Below are positions 1 to 7,603 of a stretch of 64,000 bases of DNA, piece after piece. This stretch comes from Paracoccus sphaerophysae (GTDB taxonomy: Bacteria > Pseudomonadota > Alphaproteobacteria > Rhodobacterales > Rhodobacteraceae): positions 1-64,000 of the forward strand of contig NZ_JRKS01000001.1 of NCBI RefSeq assembly GCF_000763805.1, given 5' to 3'. The translations under genes and the position numbers were made by a program. Within the stretch, counting starts at the first letter, position 1. The number at the start of each line of letters is the position of its first letter. Below the pieces are notes generated by a model. It ran no database searches and was not told the origin of the DNA. It saw only the letters and a program-made list of their open reading frames with translations.

Positions 1-259
1 CGTCCTTCAGCGCCTCGATCCGCAGGTGGCCGTCCAGCAGCAACCAGGTCGCGGACTTGTCGGGGTTCCGGACGACGACGGGCGGCTCGACGATCCCGAT
101 CTGGGCGATGGAAGCCACGATCTGCCGGTACTTCCGGCTGGATTTCGCGGACTTGCCAAGAGCGCGCAGCGGCAGGATCGCGTCGATTGGGAGGGTGACG
201 CAGTCGTCCTCGAACCCGAGCGTGACGCTCTTCGGGACGTCGCGAGCGTCGCGCTTCAT
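1..259 (-). CDS. ParB-like nuclease-domain protein, partial
   Basis: The first 86 codons are visible; the rest lies off the left edge. The translation starts MKRDARDVPKSV and contains VTLPIDAILPLRALGKS, then an IAQIGIVEPPVVV segment and LDGHLRIEALKD, which match the start of a ParB/Spo0J N-terminal domain (promoter-like 'I..I.P....R' entry and the DGHLR nucleotide-binding loop). Its ATG overlaps the stop of the upstream ParB-like gene as ATGA, so the two are probably translationally coupled, and both follow the serine recombinase. The function is unknown. A partition role is possible, but a regulator or DNA-bridging partner of the recombinase is equally compatible. Confidence 0.75.
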   Translation of the reverse strand, partial: MKRDARDVPKSVTLGFEDDCVTLPIDAILPLRALGKSAKSSRKYRQIVASIAQIGIVEPPVVVRNPDKSATWLLLDGHLRIEALKD

Positions 260-1164
260 GCCAATGTCCCCTCGGTCACGGACCGCGCGAGATCGGCGGG
301 CATCGTCTCAAGCCCCTCCGCCCGGAGCAGGGTCATGAAATGCGCATCCGCACAGAGCTTGCGGAAGGCCTCGCGGACGAAGATCAGCCGGCTCTGGGTG
401 AGCTCGGCCTTCTTGATCAGAAGCTTCTGGCGCGTGGCTTCCTGCTGATACGCCCGGACAAGGCCCTCGCTCGTCAGCGCCCGTTTCGGAGGCTTGCGTC
501 CGAGTTGGTTGCTGTGGAGCTGCGGGCCGCGCAGTTCGCGCTGCTGAATCAGGCGGCGCACCAGCGCCAGCTTCCGTCCCCGCAGCTTGTTCTGAGTATA
601 GGCGTCCATCAGTGCCTTCTGTGCGCCCTTGGCGTCCGTCTTGGAAATTTGGATGGCCAGATTCAGCGGAAGCACCCCGGTTTCCACGGCCGAGACCAAG
701 CGCTCCTCGCCTTTCTCCAGCAGCCCCGCGATCATGTTCACATATTCGGTGGAAACGCCGATCTTCTCGCCGATCTGACGGTCGTTGTAGCCGCGCTGGC
801 GGAGCGCGCCGATCTCGCGCATCAGGTCGATGGGGTTGTGCTGCCGCCGCGCACAGTTCTCGACGAGGCTCATCACGAGGCAATCGCTCTCGTCAGCGTC
901 GATCACAATGGCGGGGATGTGGTCCTGCCTCAGTTCGACGAAGGCCTCGAGGCGGCCCTGACCGCAGACGAGGTCGTACTCCTGCGGATCGGTCCCGGGG
1001 CGCGGTGCCACGGTGATCGGGCGCTTCAGGCCGATGCGCGCGATATTCTCCACCATCGCCTCGAACGTGCGACGGTTGCGGACACGGGGATTGAGAACCC
1101 GTATCCGTTCGGTCGGGATCAGGGTCACCTGCTTTTGGCTGGTCGGTTCCATGTCGTCGGGCAT
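256..1164 (-). CDS. ParB/RepB-like protein of recombinase cassette
   Basis: This 302-residue protein has a ParB N-terminal domain (about residues 12-110: LIPTERIRVLNPRVRNRRTF, GLKRPITVAP, then the CGQGRLEAF loop). An HTH follows around DRQIGEKIGVSTEYVNMI, with a 'LVENCARRQHNPIDLMREI' helix before it. The C-terminal half is helical and basic and resembles the RepB C-terminal domain. The ATG overlaps the recombinase stop (TGATG) and its own stop overlaps the next ParB-like start (ATGA), giving a tight three-gene unit. Classic ParB proteins bind DNA and CTP in plasmid or chromosome partition. Without a ParA nearby a different, recombinase-linked role is likely (inference). Identity as ParB-like is fairly sure; function is not. 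Confidence 0.85.
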   Translation of the reverse strand: MPDDMEPTSQKQVTLIPTERIRVLNPRVRNRRTFEAMVENIARIGLKRPITVAPRPGTDPQEYDLVCGQGRLEAFVELRQDHIPAIVIDADESDCLVMSLVENCARRQHNPIDLMREIGALRQRGYNDRQIGEKIGVSTEYVNMIAGLLEKGEERLVSAVETGVLPLNLAIQISKTDAKGAQKALMDAYTQNKLRGRKLALVRRLIQQRELRGPQLHSNQLGRKPPKRALTSEGLVRAYQQEATRQKLLIKKAELTQSRLIFVREAFRKLCADAHFMTLLRAEGLETMPADLARSVTEGTLA

Positions 1165-2735
1165 CACGCCACCTCCGCGATCCTGGCCCGCGAGGCGAGC
1201 GCGTAGAAGAAATCGAGCGTGTCGAACCGGTACGCATCTAGAGCGAGGCCGTTTTGCTCGGCGAATTTCAGTTTCGCGAATGTCATGTCGATGCTGGGCA
1301 GCACGAAATAGTCGCGCGGCGCCTCGTTCAACTCGTCCATGCGTACGGCGATGGTGATGTCCGGCACCAGGCCAGTGTCGAGGCGGATGCGCCAGCGCAG
1401 CGACCCGGCCGCCGTCGCGGTGCAGCGGGCCAGAACGATGGACACAGTGAACTCGTCGTTGACGCGCACCAGATCGGTGTCTGGGTCCTGTACGGCCGAC
1501 CCGCCGTGTCGGGTGATGCCGGCGATGATTTGGGCCACGACCTGCGGATGCGCCTGCCGCAGCGCCCGGTTCACCTCGATGTAACTGTAGTCGCGGTCCG
1601 GCTCGTAGCCGATCAGACGATAGGCGCGCAGGAGGCTGCCGAAGCGGCTGCGATAGGCACTGGAGGACGGCAGGTCGTCCTCCTCGTCGATGATTAGGCC
1701 CGAAAGCACGCCCTGTCGCTGAAGGATTGCGCGCAGCGCGTCGAGCAGTTCCTCGTCCGAGAAATGCCGGCTTCGGGCGTCCACGATTTCCCGCGCACGC
1801 AGGAAGAGCGCCTGATCGACGATTGCCGGATAAGCGCCCTCGGCCCGGATCCACATCTCGCGCGGGTTCACCACGCGGCGCTGCTTCAGCTTGAAGGACA
1901 CCTTGTTGAAGACGTTGTTCCCGATGTATTTTTCGTTGGTCAGCACCTGATGGACGGTCGCCCGGGTCCACGGTCGGTCGAGATCGGTGCGGTGCCCTTC
2001 GGAGTTCAGAAGCTCCGCGATCTCGCGCTCGGACCGCTCCTCGTTCACGAACATCTCGTACATGCGCTGGACGACCCGCCGTTCCTCCTCGGGGCCGGGG
2101 ACCAGGATGACGCGGTCGGTCTGAAGGCTCTTCTGCTCGCCGCGGGACAGTTCGCCCTTGGGGTTGCCGTGCTCGTCGATCAGCACCCGCCGCAGCCCGT
2201 ATCCTGCCGCGCCGCCCTGGCGATAGCCCAGCTCGACGAGGCGGCACTGCCCGGCGAAGACCTTCACCGACAACTCGCGGCTGTACTCGCCGGCCATCAC
2301 GCGCTTCACGGTTTTCAGGAGGTTCGAGCCGATGCTGCCGTCGTTCTCGAACTGCTCGCCGCAGTAGTGCACCCGGATCCCGGCGCGGGAACAGACATGC
2401 TCGTGATAGGCGCCTTCATCAGCGTCCTGAAACCGGCCCCAGCGGCTGACGTCATAGACGAGGATCGCCTTGAAATCGGCCTGGCCGGATTGCACCTCGG
2501 CCATCAGGTTCTGCAGCGCCTCCCGGCCATCGAGCCGCAGCCCGGAACGCCCTGAATCCTCGAACACACGCAGGATCTGCAGGCCGCGGGCGGCGGCATA
2601 GCTGCGGATGACGTCCAGCTGGTTCTCGGTCGAATACTTCTGGTGATCGGTCGACATCCGGACGTATGCGACGGCGGGCACGTCGGGCTCTGATTGGCTG
2701 GCGCCAGTCTCCCTGCTTGCCTCACGCCCTCGCAT
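1164..2735 (-). CDS. Large serine recombinase
   Basis: This 523-residue site-specific recombinase of the serine integrase/resolvase superfamily is intact. The resolvase catalytic domain runs from about residue 20 to 170: YVRMSTDHQKYSTENQ carries the likely nucleophile Ser28, and SGRSG, VYDVSRWGR and ELSVKV are the usual companion motifs. A recombinase domain follows around residues 180-310 (GYGLRRVL, EREIAELLNSEG, VHQVLTNEKYIGN). The C-terminal 200 residues show no obvious zinc ribbon and no family I can name. It would cut and rejoin DNA at paired att or res sites. It heads the ParB-like cassette and faces a divergent HTH-like gene across a palindrome-rich spacer, a likely place for its regulation. 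Confidence 0.9.
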   Translation of the reverse strand: MRGREASRETGASQSEPDVPAVAYVRMSTDHQKYSTENQLDVIRSYAAARGLQILRVFEDSGRSGLRLDGREALQNLMAEVQSGQADFKAILVYDVSRWGRFQDADEGAYHEHVCSRAGIRVHYCGEQFENDGSIGSNLLKTVKRVMAGEYSRELSVKVFAGQCRLVELGYRQGGAAGYGLRRVLIDEHGNPKGELSRGEQKSLQTDRVILVPGPEEERRVVQRMYEMFVNEERSEREIAELLNSEGHRTDLDRPWTRATVHQVLTNEKYIGNNVFNKVSFKLKQRRVVNPREMWIRAEGAYPAIVDQALFLRAREIVDARSRHFSDEELLDALRAILQRQGVLSGLIIDEEDDLPSSSAYRSRFGSLLRAYRLIGYEPDRDYSYIEVNRALRQAHPQVVAQIIAGITRHGGSAVQDPDTDLVRVNDEFTVSIVLARCTATAAGSLRWRIRLDTGLVPDITIAVRMDELNEAPRDYFVLPSIDMTFAKLKFAEQNGLALDAYRFDTLDFFYALASRARIAEVA

Positions 2736-2774
2736 CTGCCCGGCTCCAGTTCACGTCGCAGCAATCCGGTCGGG

Positions 2775-2861
2775 ACGGTCCGGACCGTTGTGCATGCTGC
2801 CGCGATCATTCGAGCATGCGAGCGCCGGAAAGTCGTTTCCGGAAAAGGGCAATTCCTTTCC
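2775..2861. repeat. Cluster of palindromes in divergent spacer
   Basis: Three kinds of dyad lie in the 321-bp spacer between the recombinase start (2735) and the divergent gene (3057). A perfect 14-bp palindrome ACGGTCCGGACCGT is at 2775-2788. GCATGC occurs twice, at 2792-2797 and 2814-2819. A perfect stem CCGGAAA/TTTCCGG with a 4-nt loop is at 2825-2842, followed by GGAAAAGG/CCTTTCC at 2841-2861. These are candidates for operators or for recombination sites of the adjacent recombinase. No gene is visible in the rest of the spacer. Confidence 0.6.
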
Positions 2862-3056
2862 GTGCTCGCCGCATTGGCGGATACCCTGCAGCGCGCGGCC
2901 GTCCACGCGCTCGATCATCTCCGGTCCCGTTTCGCAGTTCATATCGGCCACCTTCAAGTGAGTGGTCCGTTCCAACAGGCGGCTAAACAGAACCGCCGCG
3001 GGAACAGATGGATTCTGCCGTTTTCATGGCTCTCCAAAGATTTAGCGGAGAGAAAC

Positions 3057-3380
3057 ATGAAGATGCGCGTGAAGATGGGCACAGTTTTGCCGAAGATGGG
3101 CACAGTTGTGCACCTCGATGAGATCCCCAGCGACTATCGCGCCGCCATGGCCGTGGCATTGCACGCTGAGCTCGGATCGACCCACCGGGCGATCAAGTCC
3201 GCCATGCGGTGGACAGGTGCCAGCGAGCGGACCGTGAAATACTGGTTCGCGGGCGAGCGGGGGCCGAGCGGCGATCACCTCGTGTCGCTCGCGCGTCATT
3301 CCGATGTCGTGCTGATCGCACTGCTCGCGCTGGCAGGCCGGTTGATTGTGGAGGAGGCCGAGGACCAGCAGCGCCGATAG
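3057..3380 (+). CDS. Small HTH-like protein of mobile cassette
   Basis: This is a 107-residue protein. The start at 3057 is supported by GGAG six bases upstream, but in-frame ATGs at 3063, 3075 and 3096 are possible. The N-terminus contains the repeated peptide KMGTV because of a 16-bp direct DNA repeat. The segment STHRAIKSAMRWTGASERTV followed by KYWFAGERGPSGDHL looks like a helix-turn-helix (an 'A..TGASERTVKYW' recognition helix), so a DNA-binding role is likely. It is divergent from the recombinase and could be the cassette's repressor (inference). I recall relatives in alphaproteobacterial islands but no characterised member. Confidence 0.7.
   Translation: MKMRVKMGTVLPKMGTVVHLDEIPSDYRAAMAVALHAELGSTHRAIKSAMRWTGASERTVKYWFAGERGPSGDHLVSLARHSDVVLIALLALAGRLIVEEAEDQQRR
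3071..3107 (+). repeat. 16-bp tandem direct repeat, 21-bp period
   Basis: GAAGATGGGCACAGTT occurs at 3071-3086 and again at 3092-3107. The period of 21 bp is two turns of B-DNA, which would put both copies on one face of the helix. The repeats sit at the very 5' end of the HTH-like gene and encode the KMGTV-KMGTV peptide. Confidence 0.85.
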
Positions 3381-3408
3381 GGAGTCGTGTCGCGCGGCCT
3401 CGCTACTC

Positions 3409-3436
3409 TTGTATCGTGTTCGATTTTGGTTATCTT
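3409..3436 (+). promoter_or_regulatory. Putative parDE promoter
   Basis: TTGTAT (3409-3414) and TATCTT (3431-3436) are separated by 16 bp and lie 27 bp before the parD ATG. The surrounding sequence is noticeably AT-richer than its neighbourhood. Type II antitoxins usually repress their own promoter, so an operator probably overlaps here, but no clear dyad was seen. Confidence 0.4.
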
Positions 3437-3463
3437 GAATACACACCGAGCAGGGAGAGCGCC

Positions 3464-3718
3464 ATGCCTCGCACCACCACCATGACCGTTCGCGTGAGCG
3501 GCGCCCTCAGCGAGTTCGTTGCGGCCAACGTCGGCGAGGACGGCGCCTACGAGAACGTGAGCGAGTATATCCGTGACCTGATCCGTCGCGACAAGGAGCG
3601 TGCGGAGCGCGAAGCGTTCGATCGTCTGAAGGCCGAACTGAATCGTGCCTTCGCCGCGCCCGAGGACAGCTACAAGCCGCTGACCGCTGCTGAGGTGATC
3701 GCCCGGAACCGGACCTGA
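3464..3718 (+). CDS. parD: ParD-type antitoxin
   Basis: This 84-residue protein begins MPRTTTMTVRVSGALSEFV, a ribbon-helix-helix strand. ENVSEYIRDLIRRDKERAE follows, the 'Y.N.SEYIR.LI' signature of ParD/CopG-like antitoxins. An acidic, flexible C-terminus would wrap the toxin. It ends 4 bp before parE and has a good upstream GGAG. In this family the antitoxin neutralises ParE and represses the operon. The start was chosen at 3464 because upstream sequence has no homology and the purine-rich GGGAGAG lies just ahead. Confidence 0.9.
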   Translation: MPRTTTMTVRVSGALSEFVAANVGEDGAYENVSEYIRDLIRRDKERAEREAFDRLKAELNRAFAAPEDSYKPLTAAEVIARNRT

Positions 3719-3722
3719 GCCC

Positions 3723-4031
3723 ATGGCGATCCGGGTCCAGGAGGCGGCCTCACTGCGTCTCGACGAGATCTACCGATACACCCGCGACCGCTGGGGCGAT
3801 GCGCAGTCCGAAACCTACATCACCAATCTGTTCGCCGCCTTCGAACAGATCGAGACACGCGGCGTCATGTCGAGGCCCGTGCCGGCCGAATTCGGAGTGG
3901 AGGGGTATTTCTTCCGCTACGAGCGGCATTTTGTGTGTTGGAGGCACCTCTCCAACGGCGACATCGGCATTGTCACGATCCTCCACGAGCGGATGCATCA
4001 GTTTGATCGTCTCAAGGAGGATTTCGGTTAA
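3723..4031 (+). CDS. parE: ParE-type toxin
   Basis: This 102-residue RelE/ParE superfamily toxin starts MAIRVQEAASLRLDEIYRYT. It has the family's core pattern: a long N-terminal helix pair, SRPVPAEFGVEGYFFRYERH in the middle strands, and a C-terminal IVTILHERMH-DRL tail. ParE members poison DNA gyrase; the closely related RelE members cleave mRNA, and the target cannot be decided from sequence. It lies 4 bp after parD, a standard antitoxin-first operon, and probably helps keep the island in the chromosome. Confidence 0.88.
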   Translation: MAIRVQEAASLRLDEIYRYTRDRWGDAQSETYITNLFAAFEQIETRGVMSRPVPAEFGVEGYFFRYERHFVCWRHLSNGDIGIVTILHERMHQFDRLKEDFG

Positions 4032-4404
4032 GTCCCAGTCCAGAAGTAATTTTTCTGGATAGCGCGGGTACTGCGGCCTACGGGTCAGACTTGGAGAACG
4101 TTGGATTCCGGTCCCGCTCCCTCCGCCAGTTCCCTTCAAGGAATCGTTCTCCCGATCCCGCCGCGGCCGGATTTTCCCGTTGCTTTCGAGGGTTATGCGC
4201 GGTTGACTTTGCACTGGCGTCCTCGCTGCAGCAGCCGGAATGGTTCTCTAAAGCCCGATATTCTCCGGACCTCTCGACTACTAGCATCCGGTGTAGAGCC
4301 CGTAACCGATTGAAAATATTGGGGCAGATCCTCGCGCCACCTGAACACTTCGACGCCGGTGGCGTTCGTGAGATGGAACAGAAATCGAACTCCTGCAGCG
4401 AGCT
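4032..4404. other. Gene-poor spacer with degraded sequence
   Basis: No convincing gene is seen between parE and the metallopeptidase remnant. Reading frames on both strands are open in places, but none has a recognisable domain or ribosome binding site. The one notable piece is a tRNA 3'-end-like string at 4103-4128. The composition is more AT-rich around 4300-4330 than the core genes. Confidence 0.6.
4103..4128 (+). other. tRNA-Ser 3'-end-like fragment, possible att remnant
   Basis: GGATTCCGGTCCCGCTCCCTCCGCCA ends with 17 bases (TCCCGCTCCCTCCGCCA) that look like the T-stem end, acceptor strand and CCA of a bacterial tRNA-Ser. The T-loop region is altered, and no 5' tRNA half precedes it. 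Tyrosine integrases often copy such a tail at an element's far end, so this may be an old attachment-site scar. Chance resemblance in GC-rich DNA is possible. Confidence 0.3.
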
Positions 4405-4665
4405 TCAATCCGACAGGGGAAGCGCGTTGAGGTCTGACCGGATTTGTCGCCACCCCGGCATGTTTCGATCGACGGTGTTCAAGAAGAGCTCGTCGTGTCG
4501 CGGTGATATGAAATGGGCCATTTCATGCAGGATGACGTAGTCGAGGGCGGCCAGAGGCTTCTTCGCCAGGTCGAGGTTCAGCCACACCAGCCCCTTTGCG
4601 GGATTGCAGCTGCCCCACTTCGTCTTCATCAACCTGATGCCCCACCGCGGTACCGGTACGCCCAT
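4405..4665 (-). pseudogene. 3' remnant of YgjP-like (DUF45) metallopeptidase
   Basis: About 87 residues match the C-terminal part of YgjP/M48-like zinc metallopeptidases: RWGIRLMKTKWGSCNPAKG, WLNLDLAKKP, then the zinc motif HEMAH and the ending DRNMPGWRQIRSDLN. Family members are normally about 230 residues, so the N-terminal 130 or so are missing. Translation would have to start at a GTG (4713) inside hsdS sequence. The family commonly sits in type I restriction loci next to hsdR. The fragment therefore marks a deletion that joined hsdS to this gene around 4665. Confidence 0.8.
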
Positions 4666-4717
4666 CCGAGAGCTTGACCAATTCCCACCCGTCAGGGAGA
4701 GCTTCCGCGGCACTCAT
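4666..4717 (-). pseudogene. hsdS: hsdS remnant, first codons only
   Basis: An ATG at 4717 overlaps the hsdM stop (ATGA). The first residues, MSAAEALPDGWELVKLSDG, read like the start of a type I specificity subunit ('LP.GW....L.D'). Beyond about codon 17 the sequence changes frame and becomes YgjP-like metallopeptidase DNA; the hsdS frame itself runs on without homology to a stop at 4523. Real HsdS proteins are about 400 residues with two target-recognition domains, all lost here. The modification enzyme therefore has no specificity subunit in this locus. Confidence 0.75.
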
Positions 4718-7151
4718 CCCGCCACCCCCATCGCCGCCAGATGCCCGGCCACCCGCACATCCAGCCCGACCAGATCCTTCATGATCTGCGGCAGGGTCTG
4801 GCCATAGCGTTCGGTCAGCACCCGCACGCGGGCGGTGAGCGTTTCCGTCCGCGCCTCGACCTCGGCCCCGATGGCAGCGGTGATGTCGGCCAGCCACTTG
4901 TCCTGCACCACAAGGGTCTGGATTTCGCCCATCGTCAGGGTGGGGTATTTCTTCAGCACGGCCTCGGTCAGCCGGGCCTCGGCCTCTTTCGCCGCGCGCT
5001 TCGCCTCGGCCTCGCTTTCGAACAGCGCGGCCACCTGTTTCAGCAGGGCCTTTTCGTCTGGCTCCAGGCCCCTGTCCTTCAGCCGCGCCTTCACCCCGCC
5101 CGCCGTCAGCTTGGCCCCATCGGCCATCAGTTCCTCGAACAGCCCGCCCTCGGCCCCGTGTTCTTCGGCCAGTTCTTCGATCTCGCGCCCCAGTTCCTCG
5201 GCCCGGGCGGTGGCCTGATCCAGCGCCGCCTTGAGGCCGGCAAAGAAGCGCGCGGTGATCAGGGCTGGCGGGATCACGTCGGCCACAAGGCGGACCTTGT
5301 TCACCGTCAGGTCGCCCTCTTCCAGCCATGTCACCTTGCCGTCGTCGCTGGTCTCTTTTCGCGCCTCGCGCAACTCGCGCGCCGCCAGCCAGCCGCCGCC
5401 CGCGATGATGAACACATCGTCCTGCATGGTGGTGGCCCAATAGGCCATCAGGCGCTGATAGGCCTCATACTTGTCGACGAGGGGGGCGGCGTCGAAGCGG
5501 GTGAGCATATCCTCGGCAATGGTGTGGATCAGGTCGCGCGGGTGGTCGCCTTGGCTGATGCCCATCAGGAGAGGGGTGTTGGCGGTGATCCAGCCGTCCA
5601 GGATCGCCGCGACCTGCGCGCGGAAGGCCGCGAAATCCGCATGGTTGCGGATGGTCGCGCGCACCTGATCGGGCACCACCAGCGGATCGGCATAGCCCGG
5701 GCGCGGGTTCGGCCCGAAGAGAGTGGCACGCAGCGTGGGCATCACGGCCCAGAACTCGCCCAGCGCGTCAATATCCCGCTCCGGCACGCCGCCATGCAGG
5801 TGGGCGGTGATGTCCTGCAGATCCTCGGGGTCGGAGCCGTCGATGTAGCGGGGGATGTTCAGGTTGAAGTCGTTGCGGGCGATCTCGTCGAATGGCACGA
5901 GGCGGGAATAGCCGGGGATCGTCTGCTGGCGGGTGAAGGCGTCGATGATCTTGTGGATGTCACGCTCGCGCAGGCGGTTCTTGTTGCCGTCCTTGATGAA
6001 GCCCCTGGAGGCGTCGATCATGAAGACGGGGCGGTTGGCGATAGCCTCGGACTTGTCGAGCACGATGATCGAGGCGGGGATGCCGGTGCCGTAGAACAGG
6101 TTGGCGGGCAGGCCGATGACGCCCTTGATGTAGCCGCGTTTCAGGATCTTTTCGCGAAGCTTTGCCTCGGCATTGCCGCGGAACAGCACGCCGTGCGGCA
6201 GAATGACCGCGCCTGATCCGGTCGCCTTCATCGAGGCGAGGATGTGCAGAAGGAAGGCGAAATCGCCGTTCTTGGCGGGCGGTTCGCCATCGTCGAAGCG
6301 GCCGTATTTCGTCTCGGCCGTCTCCCCGCGGCCCAGGCCTTGGCCGAGAAGGGCGGGTTGGCTACGACGAAGTCGAAGGTCTGCAGGGTGTGGGCATCGG
6401 CCAGGAAATGCGGTTCGGCGATGACATCGCCCTGCGCGATCTCGGCCGTGGCGCGGTTGTGCATGATCATATTCATGCGCGCCAGGCCGCGGGTGGCGAT
6501 GTCCATCTCCTGCCCGAAGATGGTGATGGGCACGCGGGCGGTCTCGGCAGCTTTCAGCAGCAGCGAGCCCGAGCCGCAGGTCGGGTCGTAGGCGGTTTGC
6601 TTCGGGCTGGTCGCGCGGCTGACGCCCGCCACGGCGGCGACGACGCGCGACACCTCGGCCGGGGTATAGAACTGTCCCTTGGATTTGCCCGCCTCTGTCG
6701 CGAAGTTGCGCATCAGGTATTCGTAGGCGTCGCCGAGGATGTCGTCGCCGTCAGCCCGGTTCTTCGAGAAATTCAACTCTTCACGGCTGAAGATGTTGAT
6801 CAGCGCGGTCAGCGTGTTGATCATCTTCTGGCCGCGTCCGAACTTCTCTGCGTCGTTGAAGAAGGCCCGGTCGATCACGCCGCTGAGGTCATTCTCCTCG
6901 GCGATGCGGGCGATGATCGTGTCCATCCCCTCGCCGATGTTCTTGGACCCGCGCAGGGCCTTCATGTCATCGAAGGATGCGCCTGGCGGCACCTCGATCA
7001 ACGCGTCGGGCTGGCCCGCGCGGTCGGAGACGTATTTCACAAAGAGAAGGGTGAGGATGTAATCCTTGTAAAGCGAGGCATCCATGCCGCCGCGAAGCTG
7101 GTCGCAGCTTTCCCAAAGGGATCGGTATATGTCGCTCTTCTTGATGGCCAA
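4714..7151 (-). pseudogene. hsdM: Type I restriction-modification methylase HsdM, frameshifted
   Basis: Together the two frames give an almost complete HsdM of about 812 residues. The start is a TTG at 7151 with AGGGG six bases upstream, giving (M)AIKKSDIYRSLWESCDQLRGG, the usual HsdM opening. The SAM motif DPTCGSGSLLL and the catalytic NPPF are present. Just after NPPFSAKAWAAG the reading frame is lost in a run of four C on the plus strand (6324-6327). Restoring one base reconnects it to the second frame, which continues with the expected KYGRFDDGEPPAKNGDFAF and a long coiled C-terminus. The 2438-bp span is one short of a codon multiple. With hsdS and hsdR gone, the system is probably dead; a sequencing error in the C run is the alternative. 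Confidence 0.85.
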
Positions 7152-7222
7152 TTGATGCCCCTGCCAATTTCTGATGCCCCATCTTGGCGGCACGGTTTGG
7201 ATAGGGTGCTCAGGGGATTGCG

Positions 7223-7603
7223 CTATCTATCCGATGTCTGTCTTGACCATTCAACCGGAAACGGCTCCAGAACCCGCGCAAGTGTCAACTCCGGCCGCTG
7301 CCTTCCATCCAGGATCGCCTCAACGATATCTGGCGCCAGAAGGGTCAGGTGCAAGAGGCGAGCCATGTAAGTGAAGGCGATCCCTTCCATCTCAGCCAGT
7401 TCGGAAATCGACGCGAACTCGCCCGAGTCCAGCATCCGCTTCCAGCGAAACGCGCGGGCCAGTGCCTTGACGAGTGCGTCATCGGGGCGGCGCGGGGTGG
7501 ACGCGCCTTCGGGCAACTGCATCTCCTTCCGCCCCCCACGCTTCACGAGGCGGAACGGGACATGGATGGTGACAGTATCGGGGACCGGGGTGGCGCGGGT
7601 CAT
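7223..7603 (-). CDS. Conserved recombinase-tail protein
   Basis: This 126-residue protein is the usual companion of a group of alphaproteobacterial serine recombinases. Recognisable stretches are VPFRLVKRGGRKEMQLPEG, DALVKALARAFRWKRML and ISELAEMEGIAFTYMARLL, a helix-turn-helix, followed by LTLLAPDIVEAILDG and LARVLEPFPVEW. The HTH suggests DNA binding, perhaps as a directionality or regulatory factor (inference). Its ATG at 7603 overlaps the truncated recombinase stop (ATGA), so it was translated from the recombinase message. The gene looks complete although its partner is not. Confidence 0.8.
   Translation of the reverse strand: MTRATPVPDTVTIHVPFRLVKRGGRKEMQLPEGASTPRRPDDALVKALARAFRWKRMLDSGEFASISELAEMEGIAFTYMARLLHLTLLAPDIVEAILDGRQRPELTLARVLEPFPVEWSRQTSDR

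Noticed and set aside
3720-4031. Second possible toxin on the opposite strand of parE
   Set aside because: The minus-strand frame has no recognisable domain and is the complement of a well-matched ParE gene.
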